Shown in pieces: positions 9,454 to 18,264 of a stretch of DNA of 64,000 nucleotides. The translations under genes and the position numbers were made by a program. How positions within the stretch are numbered: position 1 is the stretch's first letter; each line of letters opens with the position of its first letter. The notes under the pieces were generated by a model, which was not told the DNA's origin, ran no database searches, and saw only the letters and a program-made list of their open reading frames with translations. The DNA is from Prorocentrum cordatum (Eukaryota > Sar > Dinophyceae > Prorocentrales > Prorocentraceae), in contig CAUYUJ010020737.1 of assembly GCA_963575745.1 (NCBI GenBank), positions 35,001-99,000 of the forward strand. Reading direction: 5' to 3'.

Positions 9454-9805
9454 GGTGGAGTCGGCGGCGAAGTCTTGGCCCCCCCCCCGGCCGATCGACG
9501 GTTCGGGCAGCTCGAGGGGCAGCGGGGGAAGGGCGCGGAGCTCGTCGATCAGGCGGCGAGCCCCGAAACCCTACAGCCGGGGCCCTGAAGAAGGAACCCT
9601 TTTCGTTGGGGAGGGGCTCGGTGTTCCTTGATTGTTCTACAGTTTGCCTTCTGTTTTCCCGAGGTTCTCCATGGGAAATCGAAGTTCAACTTATGGGAGA
9701 AAGGGGCCCTGTTCCTCATTTGGGGTTCCTGAGGTCAACGCCCCGACTGTACCCCCGCCTCCCATCGATTCAGAAGGGGGGCAGGGCTCGGATGTCGCCA
9801 CGTAG
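9454..9805 (+). pseudogene. Open frame interrupted by element E1
   Basis: From 9454 the plus frame reads GGVGGEVLAPPPADRRFG and continues through GKGAELVDQAASPETL to codon CTA at 9571-9573, where element E1 (9574-9749) begins. After E1 and the duplicated TA, the same frame continues from 9752 as PPPPIDSEGGQGSDVAT and stops at 9803-9805. The insert plus one TA is 178 bp, so as it stands the frame is shifted and broken. The product is unknown. The frame may be broken in the genome, or the element may be removed from RNA. The upstream part runs into GGA repeat, so the true start is not visible. Confidence 0.4.
9574..9749. mobile_element. TA-flanked MITE-like element, family E copy 1
   Basis: Element of 176 bp with ends CAGCCGGGGCCCTGA and the reverse complement of CAGTCGGGGCGTTGA, flanked on both sides by TA. 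Interior motifs GAAGAAGGAACCCTTTTCGT and GTTCCTTGATTGTT are shared with the 176-bp copy at 11597-11772. CAGT-type ends with TA duplication are typical of Tc1/mariner-type non-autonomous elements. Confidence 0.9.
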
Positions 9806-10322
9806 AGAAGCAGCAGAGTCATCACTTTGTAACCGCTGTTTGGGCCCGAAGCCAGCACTCATCGCGCCCAAGGCTTCCGTCACAAGACGCTTCGGACTCG
9901 AAACAACGAAGAAATGCCTCTCGGACCTGAGGGTGGTCCCTTCGGGGAGGGCTTGCGCTCACGAATCGTACACCTGTGCTGCAGCGGTTGGAAGATCTCT
10001 GCTTCTCAGCTGAGGTTCCCCGACGAGGCCGCCGCCCCATATGGTGAGGCGGGGGGGCGACGGCAAAGGGACGAAAAAGTTGACCCCCTTCGTGCTCGAC
10101 ATCGTTGCCCCCCCCCCCCCCTTCCGTAAAAGCAGACGTCTCCCTTACCATTCTGCTGTTTTTGTTGTTCGCCACCCAGCGGGTCGAGCCCCATGGCAGC
10201 AGCTAGTGCACGACGAGAGCTTCAAGACGGCGGTACGACTGGCCCGATCGGCTCGGGGCTAGGGGCTCATGCTCGGGGGCCGGCAGATACGAGCCTTCCG
10301 CCCCCCTCCCAGATTCACTTGG
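9806..10322. other. No gene recognised
   Basis: GC-rich sequence with a C homopolymer near 10109-10121 and overlapping open frames on both strands. No domain is visible. Confidence 0.4.
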
Positions 10323-10443
10323 CATCGCTCGGACGTGTGCATTTTTCCTTCGGCGAGGACCATCGAGGAGCATCCTTGATCATTTGGCGAAAAAACCACG
10401 CACGAAACCGAAAAAAACACAGGGAATGGACGTCCGAGCGATG
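10323..10443. mobile_element. MITE-like element, family F copy 1
   Basis: Element of 121 bp with inverted ends CATCGCTCGGACGTG and CGTCCGAGCGATG. The interior (TTTTTCCTTCGGCGAGGACC, TTGATCATTTGGCGAAAAA) is almost identical to the copy at 46080-46200. Confidence 0.85.
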
Positions 10444-10854
10444 GCGAGTTCAGGGGTTGCCTCAGACTCGCGCCAACCCGGGGGCGCCAATTTCGTTGTC
10501 CTCTCACGCCTGTGTTGCGTTTCGCCCACGGCCAAAACTGTGCGTCCTGGATCTGGTGTGGATCGTTTTCATCCGGGCTCCTCGTCGATTGGTCGTCTTC
10601 GCCCAGCTCGTCTTCGCCTGGCGTCGTCGTCGCCTGGTCGTCTTCGCCCAGCTCGTCTTCGCCTGGGTTGCCTTCGCCCAGGTCGTCTTCGCTCATTCGT
10701 TTTCTCCCGGTTCGTCTTCGCCCAGGGTCATGTTCTTCTAGTCGTTCTCGCCCGATTTTTATTGAAGGGGGTTGTCTTCACCCAGTCTTTTTGCACAGTC
10801 GTTTTCGCCCAGCTCGTCTTCGACCAGGGTCGTGTTCCTCTGGCCGTCTTCAAG
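10444..10854 (-). repeat. Minisatellite, GTCGTCTTCGCCCAG-like units, with an acidic minus frame
   Basis: Imperfect 15-bp units (CGTCTTCGCCCAGCTCGTC, TTCGCCTGG) fill about 10585-10850. The minus strand reads an acidic repeat with GEDELGEDDQ units followed by DENDPHQIQDAQFWPWAK. This frame then runs into element F1, so if it is a real exon its downstream end is at or before 10443. Confidence 0.5.
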
Positions 10855-11145
10855 GAAGGAGGAGCAGGAGGAGCAGGAGGATGGGGGAGGAGGATGGGGG
10901 AGGAGGAGGAGGAAGGGAGGAGGAGGAGGAGGAGGAGGAGGGGAGCAGGAGCAGGAGGAGGAGGAGGAGGAGGAGCAGGAGCAGGAGGAGCAGGAGGAGG
11001 AGGAGCAGGAGGAGGAGGACAGGAGGAGCAGGAGGAGAAGGAGGAGGAGGAGGAGGAGCAGGAGCAGGAGGAGCAGGAGGAGGAGGAGCAGGAGGAGCAG
11101 GAGGAGCAGGAGGAGGAGGAGGAGGAGGAGCAGGGGCAGGAGGGG
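10855..11145. repeat. (GGA/GCAGGA)n array
   Basis: GGA with regular AGCAGGAGGA interruptions over about 290 bp. Confidence 0.95.
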
Positions 11146-11154
11146 TGATGAGAT

Positions 11155-11345
11155 AGTCCTTGCTCTAGGTCGCCCGAGGGAGGGGGGGGCGACGAAATGC
11201 GAAGGTAGTCGCGCTTAGCACGTCGCGGCCTGGGCCTGAGCGGCCGCCCTTCTCCAGGGGGGGGGGGAGGGCGCGAGGGCGCGAAGATGCCGTGCATCGC
11301 GGGGCGGGGTGCACGAAGTTGGGTGACCTGGGGTAGCCCTGGATG
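11155..11345. repeat. Interspersed repeat family S, copy 1
   Basis: GCGGCCGCCCTTCTCCAGGG and TGCACGAAGTTGGGTGACCT match a block at 43.39-43.48 kb (GCGGCTGCCCTTCTCCAAGG, TGCGCGAAGTTGAGTGGC). A short piece of the same ending lies at 23.21-23.24 kb. Confidence 0.6.
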
Positions 11346-11451
11346 TTTCTCACGGCAGGTTCGCGTCGTGCCGACTTGCCGCGACCCCGCCGCGAGCGTT
11401 CAGGGTTGAGCACCGCCAGTGACCCAGGGTCGGCCCCTATGGAACGATCAG

Positions 11452-11800
11452 TCGGAGGTTGATAGGCCTCCTACCCTGACACGTCGACTCGGGAATTGGC
11501 CGTTTTCGGTTCGCGGGAGGGCGTCGCGGCCGTCATTTTTGCGGGTCCAGGTCCGTCGGTTTCGGTCCCAGGCCGTTTTCACTCAAGGGAGGTTTACAGT
11601 CGGAGCGCTGAAGAAGGAACCCTTTTCGTTGGGGAGGGGCTCCGTGTTCCTTGATTGTTTCACAGCTTGCCTTAAGTTTTCCTTTGGTTTTCGATGGGAA
11701 TTCGAACTTTAACTGATGGGAAAAAGGGGCCTCGTTCCTTATTTAGGGTTCCTTAGGTCAACGACCAGACTGTACTAAAGGGAGGTTTGTCCACCGCCGA
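11452..11800. mobile_element. MITE-like element, family D copy 2, split by E2
   Basis: The left part runs from CGGAGGTTGATAGGCCTCCT to GGGAGGTTTA. The right part resumes at CTAAAGGGAGGTTTGTCCAC. Element E2 separates them exactly at a TA. The uninterrupted D1 copy at 324-493 shows the pre-insertion sequence. Confidence 0.85.
11597..11772. mobile_element. TA-flanked MITE-like element, family E copy 2, nested in D2
   Basis: Element of 176 bp, CAGTCGGAGCGCTGAAGAAG to CAACGACCAGACTG, with TA at 11595-11596 and 11773-11774. It has the same length as copy 1 and clear homology along its length. Confidence 0.92.
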
Positions 11801-11896
11801 ATCTGGCGATCGGAAAGCCGCCGATCGTTCCAGGTCTCGACGGTCCCATGTGGTGTCAGAGACCGCCGCGCAGGTCGGCGCGACACGAGCCCGCCG
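11801..11896 (+). CDS. Candidate exon upstream of element R1
   Basis: A plus frame is open across this segment (ESGDRKAADRSRSRRSHVV..., then SETAAQVGATRAR). It ends at GCCCGCC, directly before GTACACC, which is both the terminus of element R1 and a possible GT donor. If R1 is spliced at GTACAC and CGCAG, the frame joins in phase to CIQPRREDQKLEQK in the next segment. No family was recognised. The start is not visible because nested elements lie upstream. Confidence 0.25.
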
Positions 11897-12065
11897 TACA
11901 CCCTAGGCGATGCTTAAGAACACTCACGTTTTCGGCCAGAGTCTCGATGATTCTTAATGTTTCAATGTAAGTCCTAAGCTGTTGATAGAAGTTCTGGGCT
12001 GTTATTCAACATCTGAGACTGTGAATTTCTGAACCCATGATGTCTTAAGCACTTCGCAGGGTGTA
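11897..12065. mobile_element. MITE-like element, family R copy 1 (possible introner)
   Basis: Inverted ends TACACCCTAGGCGATGCTTAAGA and CTTAAGCACTTCGCAGGGTGTA (each given here in part: GCGATGCTTAAGA; CTTAAGCACTTCGC). The termini carry GT at the left (CC|GTACACC) and AG at the right (CGCAG|GG), compatible with an intron of about 163 nt. It is only moderately GC-rich, unlike its surroundings. A right-end copy lies at about 45822-45902. Confidence 0.65.
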
Positions 12066-12067
12066 TC

Positions 12068-12226
12068 AGGAGGGAAAAACACACAGACACAATTAATCGT
12101 CGATTTCCCAGAAACTATAGGAAAATATAGGAATTGGGCGGGAAGACAAAAACCAAGAAAATATGGGAACATATGGGGAATAATTTTATTTGTGTGTGTT
12201 TATTTGTGTGTCCTGGGGCCCCTTCA
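12068..12226. mobile_element. MITE-like element, family B copy 3
   Basis: Element of 159 bp from AGGAGGGAAAAACACACAGA to GTCCTGGGGCCCCTTCA. It is flanked by GTGTATC at 12061-12067 and 12227-12233, a perfect 7-bp target-site duplication, and inserted at the right end of R1. Confidence 0.88.
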
Positions 12227-12227
12227 G

Positions 12228-12641
12228 TGTATCCAACCCCGGCGTGAGGACCAGAAGTTGGAGCAGAAGCTGGACAAGATGCACGAGCTGCTCGCCCAGC
12301 ATGCCCAGACGAGGAGAGCGCGCCGCGCCCTCCGGGCGAGCGCTGCGGCTTCTGCTGCTCCCGCCCCACCCCCCGCTCTTCCCCCCTCCACCTCCTCCTC
12401 GGTCTTCTGCTCCTCCTCCTCCTCCGCCTCCTCCTCCGCCTCCTCTTCCTCCTCCTCCTCCTCCTCCTCCTCCTCCTCCTCCTCCTCCTCCTCCTCCTCC
12501 CCCTCCCCTTCCTCCTCCCCCTCCTCCTCCCCCTCCCCTTCCTCCTCCCCCTCCTCCTCCACCCTCCCTTCTCCCCCCCTCCTCCCTCCTACTGCTCATC
12601 CCCCTCCTGCTCCGCCTGAGCGATCGCTGAAGTCGTTCTGG
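12228..12641 (+). CDS. Candidate exon with coiled-coil segment and poly-Ser
   Basis: The frame reads CIQPRREDQKLEQKLDKMHE and continues LLAQHAQTRRARRALRAS, a charged heptad-like helix. It then runs into a TCC array read as poly-Ser/Pro and ends PPAPPERSLKSFW directly before GTAAGG, a strong 5-prime splice site with GT at 12642-12643. Upstream lie elements B and R, the ends of which supply AG dinucleotides (CTTCAG or CGCAG). No family was recognised. The poly-Ser part could be intron rather than exon, in which case only 12228-12360 is coding. Confidence 0.35.
12365..12605. repeat. (TCC)n array
   Basis: TCC/CTC/CCC array of about 240 bp embedded in the preceding open frame. Confidence 0.95.
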
Positions 12642-13264
12642 GTAAGGCAAGGGTGGGTGCGAAGACCGACCCCAATTCCTCTAGGCCTCCCAGTTGGGGT
12701 CGGAGAAGACGAGGACGGAGGATCGCGCCAGATCGCCGATGCGTCGGGGATGCGGCTCGATGTGGAGCCCGACTTCCTCCACGCCGACATCGCCAATGCG
12801 TCGCCGAGGTGCGGCGCGAGCCTCCGACCCCACCTACACGGACAACCCTTATTAGGGAGGCCTCCAAAGAACGGGTACGACGACCAGCAGCATGTCCTGT
12901 TCATTCCGAGCCGTGCTCGCTGTATGTGCCGCCGCGGGCGTTGTCCGCGCGAGAGAGAGAGAGAGAGAGAGAAAAGAAAAAAGAAAAAAAAAAAAAAAAC
13001 GCCTGCTCAACAGCGGCCGCCTGTCGGTTTTGGACCACACGTGCTGCTGGGCATCGTGCGCATCTTTCCCCGACCTTGCGCGGAGGGGTTCTCGTTCAGG
13101 GCTCCCGTGTGGGGTGTCTGGGGGGGTACCCCATCGAAGTCTGGCCAGTGGCCACGGTCTCGTTTAGGACTCCCGTGTGAGGTGCTTGGGGAGGTGGCCC
13201 CCCTCGAAGTCTGGCCCACGGCCACGGTGGAAGTTTGGCGGAAGTCTTACAGCTGCGGCTTCGC
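12642..13264. other. No gene recognised; GA and A runs
   Basis: Contains tandem short blocks (GCGTCGGGGATGCGGCTCGA and ATGCGTCGCCGAGGTGCGGC), a GA run at 12952-12973, an A-rich run to 13000, and two near copies of a GGCTCCCGTGTGGGGTGTCT / GACTCCCGTGTGAGGTGCTT unit at 13099-13190. No gene was identified. Confidence 0.4.
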
Positions 13265-13760
13265 GACACGGACAGCCTCGGGAAGCCCCAAAGTTGCCCT
13301 TGACGACCCAAGATGGACTCCAGGGCGTTTCCGAGAGAGCCAGGATGGCCTCCAGACGGTCCAAGACAGACGGCCTCCAAATTGCCCAAGAGGCCCCCAT
13401 GACGCCCCGAGAGCCCCCAAGAGAACCCCCAAGTGGCTACAATCGTCTCATTCCTGTGAGGGAAGCGTACATGCTTAGCATCATCTCAGTTTTTGGTTTG
13501 AACGGCGTCCAATACGGCCCAACAGGCCCTGGAGATCGCCTCAGGATGACCCAAGAAAGCCCCAAGAAGGCCCCAGAGGGCCCGACGATGGTCCAAGAGA
13601 GCCCCAAGACGGCCCAAGAGGGGCACCAGAGGGCCCCAGCCGATTCCCAAGAGAGCCCCAAGAGGGCCATTGGTGGCCCCCAGGAGGGCCCCTAGACGGC
13701 GCAAGCCCCCCACGACGGCCCGCGAGGACCCCAAGACGACCAAAGAGAGCCCCAAGACGG
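13265..13760. repeat. Degenerate CCCCAAGAGG minisatellite (family J), locus 1
   Basis: Imperfect units of about 12-16 bp such as GCCCCAAGAGGGCC, GGCCCAAGAGG and CCCAAGACGG. All six frames have long open stretches because the units lack stops and the lengths vary, so the Gly/Pro/Trp-rich frames are not taken as genes. Element-like insert CTACAATCGTCTCATTCCTG is also found in the 48-kb array. Confidence 0.85.
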
Positions 13761-13794
13761 CCCCAAAGGTTATGATGTTCCAACCTACTTTAGC

Positions 13795-14355
13795 CTTGAC
13801 CACGAGAAAGAATTTCGAGCACCAAGAAAGTACCGAAATTCGATGTGTTTCACGTGTCGGGCCCTGGGAGATTCGCCCGACGCTGTTTCGACACTGTTTC
13901 GACACTTTTCGGAGCGCTCGAAGTTGTTTCTGGGATGCGGTCCTTAAGTACGACGGGAGCAACATAACCCAACGGACCACCGAGAAGGCCCAGGGAAGCC
14001 ATAGTCGTTGATGTTCATAGCGCTTTTTGCTAATTCCTGTCCCTTCTGAACCTCTTCGTAGGGCCCGGGATGGCCTCCAGACGCCCCAGACGGTTCCCAA
14101 ATGGCCCAAGACGACCCCAAGACAGCCCAAGAGGTCCCCAAGGTGGCCCCAGAGGGCTCCAAGAGGACCATGCGGAAGGCCTCTTTGCTTGTGTGCCCCT
14201 GGGCTTCTGTTGCTCCCATCGTACTCAAGGACCACATTCCATAAATGATTCCGAGCACCCAGAAAAGTGTCGAAACAGTGCCGAAGCAGTGTCGGACGGG
14301 TGTCTCCCAGGGCCCGACACGTGAAAACCGCCGAGTTCTGGTGCTCTCCTGGTGC
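13795..14355. repeat. Inverted repeat, about 165-bp arms
   Basis: Left arm about 13822-13975 (GTTTCACGTGTCGGGCCCTG ... AGTACGACGGGAGCAACATA) pairs with right arm about 14200-14350 (TGTTGCTCCCATCGTACTCA ... CAGGGCCCGACACGTGAAAA) at roughly 80% identity. The loop holds more family J units. Confidence 0.75.
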
Positions 14356-14399
14356 TCGAGATGATGTTTGGCCATTCGGCTTACAGTTAGTCAGAGGCC

Positions 14400-14500
14400 A
14401 GCAACATATGTACACGTACGCGGTTAGCTTCCCCTGGAGGGCATTTGAACGAGGACGTTCGTGCACTCAAGATCGCGGAGGGCGTACATGTACATATGTC
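14400..14500. repeat. Short inverted repeat ACATATGTACACGTACGC
   Basis: ACATATGTACACGTACGCGG at 14404 pairs with GGGCGTACATGTACATATGT at 14479-14498. The interior is about 60 bp. It is a MITE-like singleton in this window. Confidence 0.6.
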
Positions 14501-14557
14501 GTTGCTCGCTCAGTTAGTTGGCACATCATAACCCTGGGCCCCTTCCACGACAGGCGC

Positions 14558-14880
14558 GCGCGCGGGAGGAGGAGGAGGAGGAGGAGGAGGAGGAGGAGGA
14601 GGAGGAGGAGGAGGAGGAGGAGGAGGAGTAGGAGAGGAGGGAGGAGCGCCCCGGTCCTGGGGCGGATCTGCATCGGGGCGCCGACGGAGGGGCCGCGCGC
14701 CCAGTGCTCCCTCCGCCCTCCTCCCGCCCTCCCTCCGCCCTCCTCGCCCTCCCTCCGCCCTCCTCTGCGACCGCCCCTCCTCCTCCTCCTCTCCCTCCTC
14801 CCTCCTCCTCCTCCTCCTTCCTCCTCCTCCTCCTCCGCCCTCCTCCGCCCTCCTCCTCCTCCGCCCTCCTCCTCCTCCCC
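14558..14880. repeat. Paired (GGA)n and (TCC)n arrays
   Basis: GGA array 14558-14643, GC-rich spacer 14644-14704, then TCC array 14705-14880 ending in CCCCCAG. The two arrays are complementary and could pair as a large hairpin. Confidence 0.85.
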
Positions 14881-14883
14881 CAG

Positions 14884-15290
14884 ACGTCCGCGCGCCGAGA
14901 GAAGAGCCAGGACAGGAGGGCTTTCGCCGCCTTCGCGGCGGCGAGCGAGAGGGGGGCAAGTCTCAGAAGGCGGCGGGACTTCTCAGCAGCCCATCGCGCC
15001 TTCTGGGAGGTGTTTTGTGTCTTGGGGGAAGGTTTGGAACACTTTTCAAAAGGCCGGGGGAATTCCGAGCCTTCTGAAGACGCCTTCTCCTGATTTCCCC
15101 TCGCTCGCCGCCAATGTTCGGCCCTTGCGGGCCCGCACTGGGCCCAGAGACCGTGAACAAAACGATTTTCCGAGCCAGAAACAGATGCCTGGGAAAGGGT
15201 CGAGACTTACGGGAAACGCGCACGAAGAGGAGGACAAGGAGGAGGAGGAAGGAGGAGGAGGAGCAGGAGGAGAAAAAGGAGGAGAAGGAG
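14884..15290 (+). CDS. Candidate exon split by element P1
   Basis: Directly after the TCC array and a CCCCCAG acceptor the plus frame reads TSARREKSQDRRAFAAF. Element P1 (14937-15112) follows, and beyond it a frame starting MFGPCGPALGPETVNKT continues IFRARNRCLGKGRDLRET into a Lys/Glu-rich GGA-encoded tail. If P1 is ignored the two halves join in frame at GC|A ATG. The product is unknown. Confidence 0.25.
14937..15112. mobile_element. MITE-like element, family P copy 1
   Basis: Element of 176 bp with ends GGCGGCGAGCGAG and CTCGCTCGCCGCC. The interior includes CTCAGAAGGCGGCGGGACTT and CTTGGGGGAAGGTTTGGAAC, matching the copy at 63519-63696. Confidence 0.82.
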
Positions 15291-15435
15291 GAGGAGGAGG
15301 AGGGAGGAGGGAGGGAGGGAAGGAGGGCTGGGAGGACGGGAGTGAGGGAGGGAGGGGAGGGAGGGGAGAGGAGGGGAGGGGAGGGGGAGGGGAGGGGCGG
15401 GAGGGGAGGACGGGAGGGAGGGAGGGCGGAGTCTC
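15213..15435. repeat. (GGA/GGGA)n array
   Basis: Purine-rich GGA, GGGA and GAA repeat of about 220 bp. Confidence 0.93.
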
Positions 15436-15469
15436 GTCGTCGTCGCAGTGGTAGTCGTATCGTTGGTCG

Positions 15470-15511
15470 CAGTCTGTCGTAGTAGTAGTAGGAGTAGTAG
15501 TAGTAGTAGTA

Positions 15512-15546
<35 letters not shown>

Positions 15547-15775
15547 TTTTAAGTAGTAAAAGTAGTAGTAGTAGTATTAGTAGTAGTAGTAGTAGTGGAG
15601 AAGTAGGAGTAGGAGTAGTAGTAGGAGTAGTAGCAGTAGCAGTAGCAGCAGTAGTAGCAGGCGTCTCACACATGTTACTCATATCAGTTGTAGAATACTT
15701 GCTTAATCGTTTCGCTCATTCCGCCGGCCCATATTGCCTCGCCGCTGTCGTTTGTCGGGGAGGTAGTAATAGTCA

Positions 15776-15857
<82 letters not shown>
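15470..15857. repeat. (GTA)n arrays interrupted by one unique block
   Basis: GTA/GTAGGA triplets at 15470-15660 and 15771-15857 flank a unique stretch. This stretch contains AATCGTTTCGCTCATTCCGC and GGCCCATATTGC, a phrase also found at 24482-24515. The second array runs into the assembly gap. Confidence 0.92.
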
Positions 15858-15957
15858 NNNNNNNNNNNNNNNNNNNNNNNNNNNNNNNNNNNNNNNNNNN
15901 NNNNNNNNNNNNNNNNNNNNNNNNNNNNNNNNNNNNNNNNNNNNNNNNNNNNNNNNN
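15858..15957. other. Assembly gap (100 N)
   Basis: Exactly 100 undetermined bases between a GTA array and a GGA/GACGAC array. The round number suggests a scaffold gap of unknown true size, caused by the repeats. Confidence 0.98.
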
Positions 15958-16028
15958 GAGGAGGAGGACGACGACGACGAGGAGGAGGAGGAGGAGCAGG
16001 AGGAGGAGCAGGAGCAGGGGCAGGAGCC

Positions 16029-16059
<31 letters not shown>

Positions 16060-16120
16060 CAGCAGGAGCAGGAGGGGGGGGATGGGGGGGGAGGGGGGAG
16101 GAGGGGGGGGGGGAGAGGGG
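15958..16120. repeat. GGA/GCAGGA array and G-rich runs
   Basis: GACGAC, GGA and GAGCAG repeats followed by long G homopolymers to about 16120. Confidence 0.9.
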
Positions 16121-16340
16121 GACAAGGCTGGGTGCGCTCGCGTCATATCTGACATACCACCTCCCTCCCACCCCTTACCATGGCGCAGATCCCTTCTCCA
16201 CTCGCACAGTCTGATGTCGAGCAGGGCAATGCTCCCGAAAGGGTGCGCGATGCATTGTAGAGCACGGCATGGCATGGCGTAGAAGAGCACCGCAAAACTT
16301 AGTATCAACCTAGCATTGCATTGCATGCCGTGGCATGGCA

Positions 16341-16530
16341 CGGGAAATGACGCCAGCGCTGCAGCGGGAGCACGAGTCGAAACAAGCGGAAGCGCGGAAA
16401 TGAGGCCAGCGCTGCAGCGGGAGCACGATTCGGAACGAGCGGAAGCACGGAAATGAGGCCAGCGCTGCAGCGGGGGCACGATTCGGAACGAGCGGAGCCC
16501 GAAAATGAGGCCGGCGCCTCAGCGAGAACA
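16341..16530. repeat. 53-bp tandem repeat, about 3.5 units
   Basis: Unit GGAAATGAGGCCAGCGCTGC then AGCGGGAGCACGATTCGGAA and CGAGCGGAAGCAC. Spacing from 16396 to 16449 is 53 bp. The unit length is not a multiple of 3, so the minus-strand open frames change phase every unit. Confidence 0.85.
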
Positions 16531-16664
16531 GCATTTTGAAACAAATGCATGCGAAAACCCGACTCCGGGGAAACCTGCGTGCGATAAAAACAGTACTCGG
16601 GGGGGTCGGACACTTTCAAACCGTCATCAGGGGAAGAGGGAGAGTAGTATTCATATTGAGTAAT

Positions 16665-16847
16665 TGTGGAGGAGGACGTGGAGGACGAGGAGGAGGGGGA
16701 GGAGGAGGAGAGAGGAGAGAGAGGGGGGGGGAAGGAGGAGGAGGAGGAGGAGGAGGAGGGATGATGAGCGGAGGAAGAGGAGGAGGAGGAGGAGGAGCAG
16801 GAGGAGGAGGAGGAGGAAGAGCACGAGGGCGCAGGAGGAGGAGGACT

Positions 16848-16879
<32 letters not shown>

Positions 16880-16902
16880 GAGGAGGAGGAGGAGGAGGAG
16901 GG
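16665..16902. repeat. (GGA)n array
   Basis: GGA with GAGA and GGGG interruptions over about 240 bp. Confidence 0.95.
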
Positions 16903-16928
16903 TGGCTTGGGTCGCCCTCGCAGGCGAA

Positions 16929-17493
16929 GACGGACGACGCCGCCCTGGCAACCTCCGAGGCGCGCCGGATGCTCCGATCCAAGCGCGACTGCATCGCCGT
17001 GGAAGATGCTCACGCGCGCCTCCTCCTGCGCGAGCACGACGGCATCGACGCTTCGACGCCAACAGAGCGACAGCTTTCCAGCCAACGAGTGCTGAACACG
17101 GAGGAGCCCGAGGCGCGTCTTTGTGGAGAACGCGCCAAAGCAGCGCTGCAGGCGGCGAAAGGCATGGGCTTGAAGCTGGGCGCACAGAGCCCCGAAGTGG
17201 GCGATGGAGAACGGGGGGTCGATTGCGAGGGTCGCGGCGCGCAGCTTGAGGGGTCTGCGCAGGCCGCCGCGCAAGGCCTCTGCCCGGCGCCTGGCGCTGA
17301 CTCGCACTTGCCGGAGCCGGCGAGATGCAGCGCTCGACCCGGCGCGGGCTCTCCGGCCCGCGCCGGGGGGGGCGGCGGGGGCTCATCTTTGGCCCGCGAT
17401 GAGATTCGCAACGTGGTCGCGCGGGCAGTGGCGCCCACGCTCGCCGGGCTTGGCCTGCAGCGTTGGACAGAATCCACCCCGGCGCGCGTTTAG
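16929..17493 (+). CDS. Candidate exon, charged helical protein of unknown family
   Basis: An AG acceptor-like site (GGTCGCCCTCGCAG) precedes an open plus frame reading AKTDDAALATSEARRMLRSK, then DCIAVEDAHARLLLREHDG and ERAKAALQAAKGMGLKLG. The later part is Pro/Gly-rich and ends ARDEIRNVVARAVAPTLAG with a stop at 17491-17493. Codons follow a purine-first, GC-ending pattern, favouring this strand over an also-open minus frame. The first part looks like an amphipathic helix. No start codon is needed if it is an internal exon; ATG at 16969 is the first Met. No family was recognised. Confidence 0.4.
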
Positions 17494-18264
17494 AATTTCA
17501 CTTTCAGGGGCGCAAGGGGGGCCCCTCGTCGCCGCGGGCGCGCTCGGCTCGACGGGGGGCAGGCGCGACTGGGAGGGCGACTGCAGCGGGCCTCGCTTGA
17601 GCCCCGAGCGCCCGTCGACGGCCAACGATTAAACGCGGCGGCGGTTGCCCGCGCCTCCCCCGTTGCCCGGGGGTGTCTCGCGACGCCTCGATGGGAGATC
17701 CACTTGCGGCGCCAGCGCCAAGTCCCTCGCGCCCGTCGGCGGGCGCCGTTAGCGCGCCCTCGGTTGGGGTCGTCGCGCTCGCCCCTCCCCCCGGAGCCAG
17801 CGGCCGGGGCGAACGGAGGCCCCGGGCCCCCGCCCCCGCGCGCCCCCGCCCCCGCCGCCCCCCCCCGCGGCGAGAAACGCACGTCCGCGGACGCGCCCCT
17901 TCAAGTTTCTAACGACGCGACGGCTTTTGCCCCTGGCCCTCCTTCGCGCGCGGCGCGCGAAACGCACCGTCGAAACGCGATCGTCGACGATGCCGGCGCT
18001 GGGGGGGGGGGGGCTCCAGGGCCGCGCGCCAAATTTGACCCCGAAATCGTCGAGCCCGGCGCTCTGCGCAGGTTAGGTCGAAAACCAACGCAAATCTCGT
18101 GCAACACTACGCGCCGACACCGATTCGACGCCGAGTCGTAAAATTAGCGATCGAAACGGAACAATTTGAGCCTCCAGGACCTCTGGGCGCCCCAATAAGA
18201 GCGCAGACGCGCAGGGGCCCGAAAGCCGCGGGGGGGGGAGAGGAAGGGGGAGGGAGGCAGGGGC
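17494..18264. other. Very GC-rich, no gene recognised
   Basis: Extremely GC-rich unique sequence with frames open on both strands over most of its length, as expected from composition. No domain is visible. Confidence 0.4.

Noticed and set aside
12952-13000. Poly-A tail of a retrocopy
   Set aside because: The A-rich stretch follows a GA microsatellite and is interrupted by G. No adjacent processed coding sequence or target duplication was found.
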